NCBI GenBank assembly: GCA_018436855.1
Contig: JAHDKO010000006.1
Coordinates: forward strand, 62,001 to 126,000
Source: Deltaproteobacteria bacterium
GTDB taxonomy: Bacteria; Desulfobacterota; Desulfomonilia; UBA1062
Length of the DNA stretch: 64,000 nt
Reading direction: 5' to 3'
This document shows positions 56,295-64,000 of the stretch, in pieces (the stretch's first letter is position 1; each line of letters begins with the position of its first letter). The position numbers and the translations under genes are program-made. The notes under the pieces were generated by a model that ran no database searches, was not told the DNA's origin, and saw only the letters and a program-made list of their open reading frames with translations.

Positions 56295-57902
56295 TCAGCG
56301 GTTTTTCCCCAGCCGCTCGTGGCTGGTAACCCAATCGAGTGACGAGATCGCCGACGCCAGGGAAAGCTCCCCGGCAAGCGCTACCGCCGCGACGATCTCA
56401 GTGAATTTCCTTACCTTGCCCTGGCCATAGCACCCGAGTATCTCGAGGCATTCTCTCTGCGTGGGCAGTCCGGTTCCTCCTCCATAGGTTGCGACGATGA
56501 GCGAGGGCAGGGTCAGCGAGGCATACAGATCGCCCTCGGGAGTTACCTCGGTATAGATCAGACCGTTAGAGGCCTCGGCAACGTTCGCCACGTCCTGGCC
56601 CGTTGCGATGAACAACGCCGCCAGTGCGTTGGCGCAGTGCAGACCGTTGCTGGATGACCCAGCCATGAAGGCTCCCAGGTTTGCCACCTGGCTGTGATAG
56701 ACCAGGGTGTCGGGATCGACCCGCATGTGGTGGATCAGGATATCCCTGGGCACGGTGAACTCGGCGACCACCCGTTTCCCCCTGGTGTTCATGGTATTGA
56801 TCTGCGAGCATTTCTTGTCGGTAGCCATGTTCGACTCCATGTAGAAATGCTTGATATCCTTGTACTGGGAGAGGATCCAGCTGCAGGCGACGAAGGTGGC
56901 CATGCTCACCATGTTCTGCCCCGCGGCATCGCCGGTGTTATAATTGAACCGCAGGTAGACGAACTTGCTTGCCAGATACTTTTCGATATCCAGGAGTCGG
57001 GCCACCTTGGACGTCGATTCCGCCTGACTGCGGATCTCGTCCATGTGCTCGTCCAGCCACAGGGAGAAGTCCCGGGCCTTCCTGGATGACTCGAACACGA
57101 ACACCGGGGCGCGCTGCATCTGATCTTCCACAATAGTGGTGGTAATGCCTCCGGACATGTTGAGGATCTTCATGCCGCGGTTATAGGAGGCCACCAGGGT
57201 TCCCTCGCTTGCGCACAGCGGGATGAGAAACTCGCCCTTGGCGTATTCACCGTTGACCTTTATGGGGCCTGCAAACCCCATGGGGATCTGGGCAACGCCG
57301 GTGAAGTTCTCGATGTTTCCCCTGGTGAGGGCCGGGTCGAACGAGTGATGCTTGATGTGATGCAGCTTTACGCCCGAAAAGTTCTCAACGAACTCCTGGC
57401 GCTTGTGCACGATATCCATATCATAATTGGCTTCCTTCACACAGGGGATACGGCTCTGGTCGGCCCTGGTCTCCATGACCGTGTCGGTCGCATCCAGGCT
57501 CAGCGTACCGAATGGCTCGGTATCGATGCTCAGGATAATGTGATGTTCCTGGTTCTTGTGAAGAGGATCGATGGAGACGTGAATCTGAACGTCCTCGCCC
57601 AGAGGAAAGCAGACCGCATTGTCCGGCTGGATCATATCGGCCCTGAGCCTCGATCCGTTCTTCCCCAGAAAAATGCCGTGCAGGGGGATCTCCTCGCCAT
57701 TGATGGCAATCCGGTGCACCCCGGTGAGCATGGCATCGCGGATCTGGTTTTTGATGTTGAAGCTCACCCCTTCATTGCAGTTCATCAGACTGCCGCTGGA
57801 ATATATCTTTTTGAGTATTATGGGCGATATGGCGACTTGATTCTTGACCTCTGAAATACTACTGAGTGACCTTACCTTGTGCTCAGTGGTGGTATTTCTC
57901 AT
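56295..57902 (-). CDS. Class I hydroxymethylglutaryl-CoA reductase with extra N-terminal domain
   Basis: The enzyme reduces HMG-CoA to mevalonate. All four catalytic residues of class I enzymes are visible in the 535-residue protein: E233 in ASEGTLVASYNRG, K363 in ATDKKCSQIN, D437 in ATGQDVAN and H528 in SHERLGKNR. ENFTGVAQIPMGFAGPIKVNG near 198-218 is the substrate loop, and YGGGTGLPTQ near 473-482 binds nucleotide. Residues about 30-140 form a separate beta-rich domain (SGSLMNCNEGVSFNIKN), seen in some bacterial relatives but absent from the human catalytic part. No mevalonate kinase or HMG-CoA synthase is in the window. Confidence 0.9.
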   Translation of the reverse strand: MRNTTTEHKVRSLSSISEVKNQVAISPIILKKIYSSGSLMNCNEGVSFNIKNQIRDAMLTGVHRIAINGEEIPLHGIFLGKNGSRLRADMIQPDNAVCFPLGEDVQIHVSIDPLHKNQEHHIILSIDTEPFGTLSLDATDTVMETRADQSRIPCVKEANYDMDIVHKRQEFVENFSGVKLHHIKHHSFDPALTRGNIENFTGVAQIPMGFAGPIKVNGEYAKGEFLIPLCASEGTLVASYNRGMKILNMSGGITTTIVEDQMQRAPVFVFESSRKARDFSLWLDEHMDEIRSQAESTSKVARLLDIEKYLASKFVYLRFNYNTGDAAGQNMVSMATFVACSWILSQYKDIKHFYMESNMATDKKCSQINTMNTRGKRVVAEFTVPRDILIHHMRVDPDTLVYHSQVANLGAFMAGSSSNGLHCANALAALFIATGQDVANVAEASNGLIYTEVTPEGDLYASLTLPSLIVATYGGGTGLPTQRECLEILGCYGQGKVRKFTEIVAAVALAGELSLASAISSLDWVTSHERLGKNR

Positions 57903-58284
57903 AACTCCCTTCCTTTCATAAGAACCCGATGCAATTCCAAATGGCGAATGTCCTGTCCTGATTCCGGGATGCCTTTGTCACAGGAAGGGGTAATCACAAA
58001 ACGTGCCAATTTTTTTGGCAAAAAACACGAAACAATTACTAGGCTAATATCAGGATATAACTGTTATTGATTTTTTATTTATATGTATTATCAATTACTT
58101 GTACGTTTCCTGGTATCGGTGTGATTTTTTCTGTATGGGTAAACTTTTTCACTCTTTTGAGCAGAACTTTTCTTGACCGGCTGGGATTGCGGCTTTTCCG
58201 GGGCAGGCCATGTTTCGTCTCCGTACCGGGGAAAGACGCCTGTCAGGTGCAAAGAAAGCGGCTCGTAGCGCAGGAGAGTCCGGT
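57903..58284. other. AT-rich upstream region of the HMG-CoA reductase gene
   Basis: This 382-base gap has a lower GC content than its surroundings from about 58000 to 58160, and contains the inverted repeat at 58004-58020. It probably holds the reductase promoter. Small open frames (58067-58312 plus, 58091-58288 minus) lack protein features. Confidence 0.45.
58004..58020. promoter_or_regulatory. TGCCAA-N5-TTGGCA inverted repeat
   Basis: TGCCAA (58004-58009) and TTGGCA (58015-58020) are exact inverted copies separated by five T. It lies about 100 bases upstream of the reductase ATG and is a candidate operator for a dimeric regulator. Confidence 0.4.
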
Positions 58285-58929
58285 TCAAACCTTCCTGGCG
58301 AGTATCGAGTAGTACCGGTCGTCGAAGAGAAGCCGGAAATACCTCACCCTTTCAATCTTCAGTCCCATTCCTTTCAACATGATCCGGTAGTCATACACGG
58401 GATGGAAGGCGTTCCTGGCGGTAAGCACGAAGAAAATATCCGCGATGTACCAGTAAAGGCTCTGGACCGTTCTGGCGACGGCTTTGCCCGATGGAAGGGC
58501 GAAATCACCCACTACCATGTACCCGTCCGGCCTTGCCAGCTTGACGAGATGCTCGACCACGGCCATGACCATGGGCCGGGTAAAGACGTTCAGGAAGAAG
58601 TTGGCAAATACCATGTCGAAACTTTCGTATTCATCGTACTTGAGGATATCCGTATGAAGAACCTCGATGGGATGGAGAAAGTGCCTGCCGGATATCCTTC
58701 GGGAAAAGATATCGAGCATGGACCGGGAGAGATCCACCACCGTGACCCGGGCGCCCCGCTCAGCCGCCTCGATGGCATCGATCCCCTGCCCTACCCCGGC
58801 GAAGAGCACCCGGTCGTCGGGCTTGATCCGGTCGTGCATAGCGAGTTTGCACCTGTCGATCCTGCCGGCGCTGTAGGTCGTGGCGACCACATCATAAAGC
58901 GGTCCTATGATGCTGTACCTGTCTCTCAT
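58285..58929 (-). CDS. SAM-dependent methyltransferase
   Basis: ATG 58929 follows GGGAGGATGGG, and the frame runs upstream to 59040. The 214-residue class I methyltransferase has the SAM-binding VLFAGVGQGIDAIEAAERGA near 42-61 and VVDLSRSMLDIF near 65-76. FANFFLNVFTRP follows. The C-terminal DYRIMLKGMGLKIERVRYFRL looks like a quinone or lipid methyltransferase tail. The substrate is unknown. It is separated from its neighbours by gaps of nearly 300 bases or more. Confidence 0.82.
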   Translation of the reverse strand: MRDRYSIIGPLYDVVATTYSAGRIDRCKLAMHDRIKPDDRVLFAGVGQGIDAIEAAERGARVTVVDLSRSMLDIFSRRISGRHFLHPIEVLHTDILKYDEYESFDMVFANFFLNVFTRPMVMAVVEHLVKLARPDGYMVVGDFALPSGKAVARTVQSLYWYIADIFFVLTARNAFHPVYDYRIMLKGMGLKIERVRYFRLLFDDRYYSILARKV

Positions 58930-59219
58930 CCCATCCTCCCTCTCCGGGCAGGGAAAGCACCCCGCACCGCATATCACGCTATGGTCTGGGCGGCTTGTCC
59001 GTATACAGAAGATAATAACCCCTCGAACCTTGTCACGCAACCGGTCAGAAACGTTTCACAAACCATGCGCAGGGACACCCGGGGTACGGTTTCTTCCCTT
59101 GAGGGGAGACCTGATGCAACCGGGCACGGGATCGAACGAGCACCATCCAGCGGGTTTTCGCCGTACCCGGCCCTGGCGAGAGCCGGCTTCCTCTTTGAAA
59201 AAACGGGCCGGGATGCTTA

Positions 59220-60395
59220 TCAATAGGCCTTCTTCAGCACCTCAAGGGCCTCGTCATAGCTCACCTCCACGGGGTTGAACGCCATGGCGCCGTCATTGAT
59301 AGCCGCAGAGGCAATGGCAGGGAGCTTATCCTCCGTGACTCCCGCATCACGCAGCCTCACGGGCAGGCCGCTGATCCGGCTGAGCCTGCCCAGAAGATTT
59401 TTCACCAGGGAGACCGTGACCATGGCCTGTTCCTTTTCTTCCATGTACTCGATGGAGCCGCCCAGCATCCCGGACAGCTCGGCAATGGAGCGGGGGATGC
59501 CCGAGATATTGTATTCGAGCCCGTGGGGGAGCAGGATGGCGTTGGCCATCCCATGCGGGACATGGCATACGCCCCCGCAGGCATGCGCCAGGGCATGGAC
59601 CATGCCCACCATGGAGTTGGAAAAGGCAATGCCTGCCAGCAGCGAGGCATTGGCCATGCCGAGACGGGCCTCCTCGTCCCTGCCGTTCTCCACGGCCCGC
59701 ACGAGATACTTGCGGACGAGCTCGATTGCAGCCCGGGCGAAAACGTCGTCTATGGGGTTCTTCTGCAGGCAGGTATACGCCTCCATCGCGTGGGTGAGCG
59801 CATCCATGCCGGTTGCCGCGGTGAGCTTGGGCGGCACGGTCATGGTCATCCGTGAGTCGAGGACCGCGACCCTGGGGTAGAGCCGGTCGGAGGCAAAGGC
59901 CATCTTGACGTTCTTTTCCTCGTTGTAGATCACCGCCACCTTGGTCACCTCGGATCCGGTGCCCGAGGTGGTGGGAACGGCGATCATGGGCAGCAGGTCT
60001 TTCTTGATGATCTCGTTGCCCTGGAGCAAGAGGATGTCGTCGGTGCCCTCGGAGATCACGATGTTCGCCCCCTTTGCCGTGTCGAGGGCGCTCCCGCCGC
60101 CCACGGCCAGGAAGCAATCGCACTTCTCCTGTTCAAAGAGCTTGGCGAGCTTGTTCACGAGCCGGTTGCTGGAATCCGGCGGGGCTTCGTCGAATACGCA
60201 GCCGATCTCCTTGTCCGAGTCGGCGAAGGCCTCTCTGACAAGGTTGATCAGACCCGCATCCACCACGCCCTTGTCCGTGACGACCATGGCCCTTTTGCAG
60301 CCCAGTATGTCCATCTCATACGGGATATTGCTCACCGCGTTGTGGCCCGAGAGTATCTTCACCGGGCAGAAATGCTGGTAGTAATGGGGTATCAT
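59220..60395 (-). CDS. Iron-containing alcohol dehydrogenase
   Basis: The 391-residue protein is a type III alcohol dehydrogenase. GGGSALDTAKG near 98-108 binds NAD(P), and TTSGTGSEVTKVAV is near 141-154. The metal ligands are D198 in MDALTHAMEAY with the neighbouring histidine, and histidines in MVHALAHACGGVCHVPHG near 263-280. AGGAGGATCTC precedes the ATG. An SCP2-like gene lies 25 bases upstream, so the two are co-transcribed. The alcohol is unknown. Confidence 0.92.
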   Translation of the reverse strand: MIPHYYQHFCPVKILSGHNAVSNIPYEMDILGCKRAMVVTDKGVVDAGLINLVREAFADSDKEIGCVFDEAPPDSSNRLVNKLAKLFEQEKCDCFLAVGGGSALDTAKGANIVISEGTDDILLLQGNEIIKKDLLPMIAVPTTSGTGSEVTKVAVIYNEEKNVKMAFASDRLYPRVAVLDSRMTMTVPPKLTAATGMDALTHAMEAYTCLQKNPIDDVFARAAIELVRKYLVRAVENGRDEEARLGMANASLLAGIAFSNSMVGMVHALAHACGGVCHVPHGMANAILLPHGLEYNISGIPRSIAELSGMLGGSIEYMEEKEQAMVTVSLVKNLLGRLSRISGLPVRLRDAGVTEDKLPAIASAAINDGAMAFNPVEVSYDEALEVLKKAY

Positions 60396-60420
60396 GAGAT
60401 CCTCCTGGCTGGATATGATG

Positions 60421-60987
60421 TTATATCAAGTGCCTGACGACCGCCGGAACGAGCCCGGCATATACCTTGCCCTTGTTGATATAGTTCTTCAGGGTCATTT
60501 CAGGGGGCATCTTCAACACATTTTTCACGACCATGCCGGGCAGGAGATACGCATTGACGATGTTCACCACCCGGTTGATCTCCATGGTCTTTGCCAGATC
60601 CCCTTCGACGAGGATCCTGTTTTCCGCAAAGGCCTGGTGCGATCCCATAATGCTCATCAAAACCGGCAGGGCCGAGTCGTAGTTCTTGAACAGCATGGTG
60701 ATATGCGGCGACTTCAGCCCCTTTCCCAGGTAGTGAATCATATCACCCCTCTTTTCCAGGGTAATGGCGGGGCCCTTCGGCAAAACCCCGAGGGAAAACC
60801 GCCTCCCTTCTTCCCACGACTCGATCTCTTTGCGGAATTCCGGGACATGCCTTCCGACCACCTCGAAAGCAGGACCCAGAACGGAAAGCACCGTCGAACA
60901 GAGCACGTGCTTCACCCCGGCCTGGAAAGCCGGGAACCCGGGAAGCGATCGAACCAGGTTTACCGTACCTTTGAAAACACCATCCAT
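60421..60987 (-). CDS. SCP2-like lipid-binding protein
   Basis: The chosen ATG at 60987 has AGGAGG ten bases upstream; the open frame extends to 61089. The 188-residue protein has a basic N-terminal helix and a stretch with ITLEKRGDMIHYLGKG and ILVEGDLAKTMEINRVVNIV that resembles the sterol-carrier SCP2 fold. It is 25 bases before the alcohol dehydrogenase, which suggests binding of a hydrophobic substrate. I place it in this family with moderate confidence. Confidence 0.6.
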   Translation of the reverse strand: MDGVFKGTVNLVRSLPGFPAFQAGVKHVLCSTVLSVLGPAFEVVGRHVPEFRKEIESWEEGRRFSLGVLPKGPAITLEKRGDMIHYLGKGLKSPHITMLFKNYDSALPVLMSIMGSHQAFAENRILVEGDLAKTMEINRVVNIVNAYLLPGMVVKNVLKMPPEMTLKNYINKGKVYAGLVPAVVRHLI

Positions 60988-61273
60988 TCCCTCTGCCTCC
61001 TCCTGTTGTTCGTGCTCCATCCTGCCGACATGCGCCTGACCGGTCATGGTATACACGGCCGGAAACCTTGCCCGCCGCTGATGAGCCATGTAAGTTCAAA
61101 TGAAATATCAGCCCATAAGATATATAAATACCTCAGTCATTGCAATCTCTTATTTGCGTCGCCCCTGACGTTTCACCGGCTTGCCGGATGATCAGGACCC
61201 TGGCCGGACCCTGCCTGTGTGGAACGGGTTTTTCCGGGTCATGAGGATGCGCTTCCTGCATCAAGCCAACCGG

Positions 61274-62545
61274 CTATTCGAGGGGAATGCCGTTTCTCTT
61301 TGCCGTTTTCTTCCAGAAGGCATTGTGCAGGGGTCTGCGGTCTTGTGCCATCCCCTTCAGGGCCTGCAGCCACGAGGCCTCGAGCGCCGAGGAACGGAAA
61401 AATGCCTCCCGGCTCATGGACTCAAGCGTCCTGTCCCGGCTCTCCCAGACAGAGAAGGGCATGGTCAGGCAGTAATCGTCTTCGATCTCCCGGATCTCCT
61501 TCAAGAGCGGCTCCTGCACCTTTGACAGCCGCATCTGGGCCTGTACGCGGAAGACCTCGTGACGCCACCAGTACGAGTCGTCGCTGTACCGGAACCCGCC
61601 CTGATCGATTCCGGCCGGCATGCCCCCGGGCAGGACCGGTTTGAAGGTGGTGAGGCAGGGCGAAGACCCCGCAGTGACAAAGATCCGGAAGCCTGACGAG
61701 GAGTCGAGCTCCACCACCAGCGAACCCGTGGTGTGCGACCTCCTGATGAAGGGCTCTGCCGCGTGCATGCACACATCGTGGTTCAGACCCTTGAAAGGCA
61801 GGCCGCCCCGGTGCCCGCGCAGGATCCCAAAGGCATCGCCCACCCCAAAGGTATTCCCGGGCAGACCGATGCGCTCCATGATGTACGCCCTCCTCATCCG
61901 GCTGCCGGAAAACCAGGTCATGACAGGGTCGCCGAACGCCTGGAAATTCGTGCCCCAGGGCAGGCTCGATTTCTTCCAGTCGCGGCCGATGGTGATCCCG
62001 TTGGATATGGCGGCGAAGTCCTGGTAGCACTTCATGGCATAATCCCGTCCCACGGTCTCCAGCACCACGATCTCGGTGCGGTCCATGATGAGGAACGAAT
62101 TCATGTAGGCGAACTTCTTGTCACGGTAGCCGCACGGACCGCCCTGCCCGTAGAGCTTCAGGAGACCGGCGACGACATCGGCTGCTTCACGGGCCGTGTC
62201 GGCCCTCTCCAGACCCAGCCTCACCAGGTCCATACCGATGAGCCCCGGAGATTTCTCGGATTTGCTCCTGGTGAACAGGGCCTCGTTGCCCATCACCACG
62301 CCTTTCTCGTTCACCCCCATCTCGGCGCCCCAGATCCAGAACGGCTTGCAGAGCACGACACCGCGGGTTTCCGGTGCCTGGGGGATGCTGATATAGGTGC
62401 ACCTCACCTCCTGGTGAGGGGAATGTTCTTTCCGGAGACAGGAAACGACGACCTGGGCTTCATCCGGCTCTCGATCGGAGTTCTTGGCAAAGATCCGGCT
62501 GCCGGCTTCTGTCGCCGCCTCGCCCACGGCAAAGGTGTCACACAT
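61274..62545 (-). CDS. C69-family Ntn-hydrolase (dipeptidase/acylase-like)
   Basis: Family C69 enzymes use an N-terminal cysteine as nucleophile. Starting at ATG 62545 the protein reads MCDTFAVGEAATEAGSRIFA, so Met removal exposes the Cys; ATG 62560 would add five residues. The protein has 423 residues and no signal peptide. AKNSDREPDEAQ near 19-30 and GVNEKGVVMGNEALF near 76-90 are typical of the fold. It stands alone, just downstream of the SGNH hydrolase. The natural substrate is unknown. Confidence 0.85.
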   Translation of the reverse strand: MCDTFAVGEAATEAGSRIFAKNSDREPDEAQVVVSCLRKEHSPHQEVRCTYISIPQAPETRGVVLCKPFWIWGAEMGVNEKGVVMGNEALFTRSKSEKSPGLIGMDLVRLGLERADTAREAADVVAGLLKLYGQGGPCGYRDKKFAYMNSFLIMDRTEIVVLETVGRDYAMKCYQDFAAISNGITIGRDWKKSSLPWGTNFQAFGDPVMTWFSGSRMRRAYIMERIGLPGNTFGVGDAFGILRGHRGGLPFKGLNHDVCMHAAEPFIRRSHTTGSLVVELDSSSGFRIFVTAGSSPCLTTFKPVLPGGMPAGIDQGGFRYSDDSYWWRHEVFRVQAQMRLSKVQEPLLKEIREIEDDYCLTMPFSVWESRDRTLESMSREAFFRSSALEASWLQALKGMAQDRRPLHNAFWKKTAKRNGIPLE

Positions 62546-62700
62546 GCCGAACCCCAGCATCGCGCAGGGCAGGAATCGATCCGGCCTCTGAGAGCCGGTG
62601 TCTGTTACACGCCTGTTCCATGAGAATATTCTTATACGATTTTCCGGGAGGGCACAAGCGCCCGGCTCGTTATGCAAGGCCGTGACGCCGGGGCATGCGT

Positions 62701-63507
62701 TCAGACCTGGATGTCGATCTTCTCCGATCTCAGGAGCTCGGCCCATGTCCAGGCCATAAAGCGATAACCGAGGGTGTTCAGGTGCATGAGGTCCCGATTC
62801 CAGACATCGCTCCTCTCCTTGAAGAGGGTGTAGAAATCAGGCCCCTTCCGGACGATGTGTGGGTGCGACGCATAGATTTCATCGATCCGCGCGTTGACCA
62901 TGCGGGTATAGAGATCGAGTTTCTCCTGCACCCGTTTGCGCCTGAAAAAGAGCCTGTCGATGCCGAAAAGGGATTCCCCTCCCCGGTTCCGGTTGGATGG
63001 AATCTTCGCGAGATAAGTGACGATGCCTTTTTCCCTGAGGCGGGTGAGAATGACGATGAGGTTCTCGCGGGTCTTGAGAAAATCCTCGTCCTCGTACCCC
63101 ACGACCCCGCCGATCCGTCTTATCATGAAATCGGGCACGGCCGAGCTGTTCACATCGTTCGTGCCCAGCATCAAAAGACACACCCTGATGTTCTCCCGCG
63201 ATTCCATTATCTCGTCCAGAGGCCTCCCGTTTAAGGGGAAACCGGGCACGTCCTTTCGCTCCCATGTGCTTCCGGGCAGCCAGTCACGTGTGGTGCTGCC
63301 CCCCCTGCCCAGGTTGCGTATGAGCCGGGGTCCCATGGAGACCGAGAGCAGGTCGGAGAGCACACAGGGATACGAGGTGGGGAGAAGATCCCGCGTGTTC
63401 GGACCGGTGTACGGCGCATAATCGGTGATCCCGGGCTGCGAACCCGAGGTCAGTGAATCGCCGAGGGCGATGATCTGATGAGGCCGATTGATCACGATCT
63501 TTCCCAT
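62701..63507 (-). CDS. SGNH/GDSL-family hydrolase
   Basis: The 268-residue protein has the catalytic serine in IIALGDSLTSG near 12-22, a GRGGSTTRDW glycine block, LMLGTNDVN near 111-119 and the Asp-His pair in DLMHLNTLGY near 244-253. These are the four SGNH blocks of esterases and lipases. No signal peptide is seen, so it should be cytoplasmic. GGGAGAACC precedes the ATG. Confidence 0.87.
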   Translation of the reverse strand: MGKIVINRPHQIIALGDSLTSGSQPGITDYAPYTGPNTRDLLPTSYPCVLSDLLSVSMGPRLIRNLGRGGSTTRDWLPGSTWERKDVPGFPLNGRPLDEIMESRENIRVCLLMLGTNDVNSSAVPDFMIRRIGGVVGYEDEDFLKTRENLIVILTRLREKGIVTYLAKIPSNRNRGGESLFGIDRLFFRRKRVQEKLDLYTRMVNARIDEIYASHPHIVRKGPDFYTLFKERSDVWNRDLMHLNTLGYRFMAWTWAELLRSEKIDIQV

Positions 63508-63892
63508 GGTTCTCCCATCACCGGATAGCTCATGCCTATCTCCTTAAAACAGGGTGCTCATTTGCCATGTCCGCCCGGCGACGCTCCCGCAGGATTCTCT
63601 CCCATGACGGCCCTTTTCCCGGTTCGTCACCAGGTACGGCTCGGACTGAAGGCTGCACCGCACGGACGAGCCGGCATCTTTAAGGGCAGGACCTTTTGAG
63701 AAAGGGGTGCGATCCGGCTCATCCTCCGGCGTGCAACGTCATAAACGTATGAATAATCCCTGTCGCACAATAATCTACATGAAAGAGAGCGTATCGGGAA
63801 TCCGCCGGTTATGCCCGGGATTGCATCAGCACTGTGTACGTGCCCTATCAGAAGCCGGGAGCGACCGGGTACGGCGTTTTTTGGAATCCTTC
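63508..63892. other. 385-base gap without a recognisable gene
   Basis: I see no coding, RNA or repeat feature here. It separates the SGNH hydrolase from the ABC gene. Confidence 0.4.
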
Positions 63893-64000
63893 CTAGAGAA
63901 CCTTTTCGAGAAAGGCCTTGACCCTGGCGTTTTCCATGCTGTGGGAGAAGACGTCCCCCGGGGTTCCCTCGAGGATGAACCTGCCCTCGTCCATGAAGAT
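63893..64000 (-). CDS. C-terminal end of an amino-acid-type ABC transporter ATPase
   Basis: The 35 visible codons, ending with TAG at 63893-63895, read IFMDEGRFILEGTPGDVF followed by ENARVKAFLEKVL. This matches the end of GlnQ/HisP-type ATPases (VIFMDEG...EEG.P..F......R...FL...L). Walker motifs lie outside the window. The family call is likely, but the transported amino acid is unknown. Confidence 0.75.
   Translation of the reverse strand: MFMDEGRFILEGTPGDVFSHSMENARVKAFLEKVL

Noticed and set aside
57996-58009. Sigma-54-like TGGCACG half-site on the minus strand upstream of HMG-CoA reductase
   Set aside because: The -24 half TGGCACG is present, but the -12 half reads GTGA rather than TTGC at the required spacing.
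58067-58312. Two short open frames (plus 58067-58312, minus 58091-58288) in the reductase upstream region
   Set aside because: They have no ribosome-binding site, no domain-like pattern and overlap each other on opposite strands.

Overview
The window looks like about 64 kb of chromosome from an anaerobic bacterium of the former Deltaproteobacteria (Desulfobacterota-like). That is an inference from GC-rich coding DNA, the ExeA/GspC type II secretion layout, hom followed by an archaeal-type phosphoglycerate mutase, an acyl-CoA transferase fused to a GNAT domain, and ThyX. No rRNA, insertion sequence, phage or CRISPR array is visible. Both window ends cut genes: radA on the left and an amino-acid-type ABC ATPase on the right.

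Layout. (1) 1-8309, minus strand: a type II secretion operon gspC-exeA-TPR protein-gspD-gspE running into radA, with short overlaps at most junctions. (2) 8458-12183, minus: an EF-G paralogue, murI, a gene-poor stretch and a PNPOx-fold protein. (3) 12436-17868, plus: a nucleotide-sugar dehydrogenase, HIT protein, lipA, hom and apgM. (4) 17901-21255: two divergent HDOD regulators, a small unknown protein and rsmI. (5) 21306-30177: a PLP decarboxylase, then a surface-glycan locus with a hexapeptide transferase, four intact glycosyltransferases, a DegT aminotransferase, a divergent SDR epimerase and a relic of a further GT2 gene. (6) 30381-34187: the acyl-CoA transferase-GNAT fusion, a CBS protein and a secreted FnIII surface protein. 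(7) 34591-40761, minus: secF, secD, yajC, tgt, queA, a DUF2065 protein and a PP-loop thiolase-like gene. (8) 41064-47098, minus: tRNA-Asp, tRNA-Val, hup, lon, clpX, clpP and tig. (9) 47161-49909, minus: trmN6-like, thyX, dcd-like and dCMP deaminase, a dTMP-supply module with tightly packed genes. (10) 49923-54232: a Gld-like ABC exporter with a DUF4340 partner. (11) 54471-64000: a HAD phosphatase, DUF2156 protein, class I HMG-CoA reductase, methyltransferase, iron alcohol dehydrogenase, SCP2-like protein, C69 peptidase, SGNH hydrolase and the cut ABC gene.

Most of the window is conserved housekeeping. The parts most worth a second look are the class I HMG-CoA reductase with an extra N-terminal domain, the start-codon hairpin on the minus-strand HDOD gene, the glycosyltransferase relic behind the decarboxylase, the epimerase lacking its catalytic tyrosine, the dcd-like protein lacking the canonical glutamate, and a probable leaderless fusion gene. 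I found no clear case for a wholly new multi-gene defence or mobile system.
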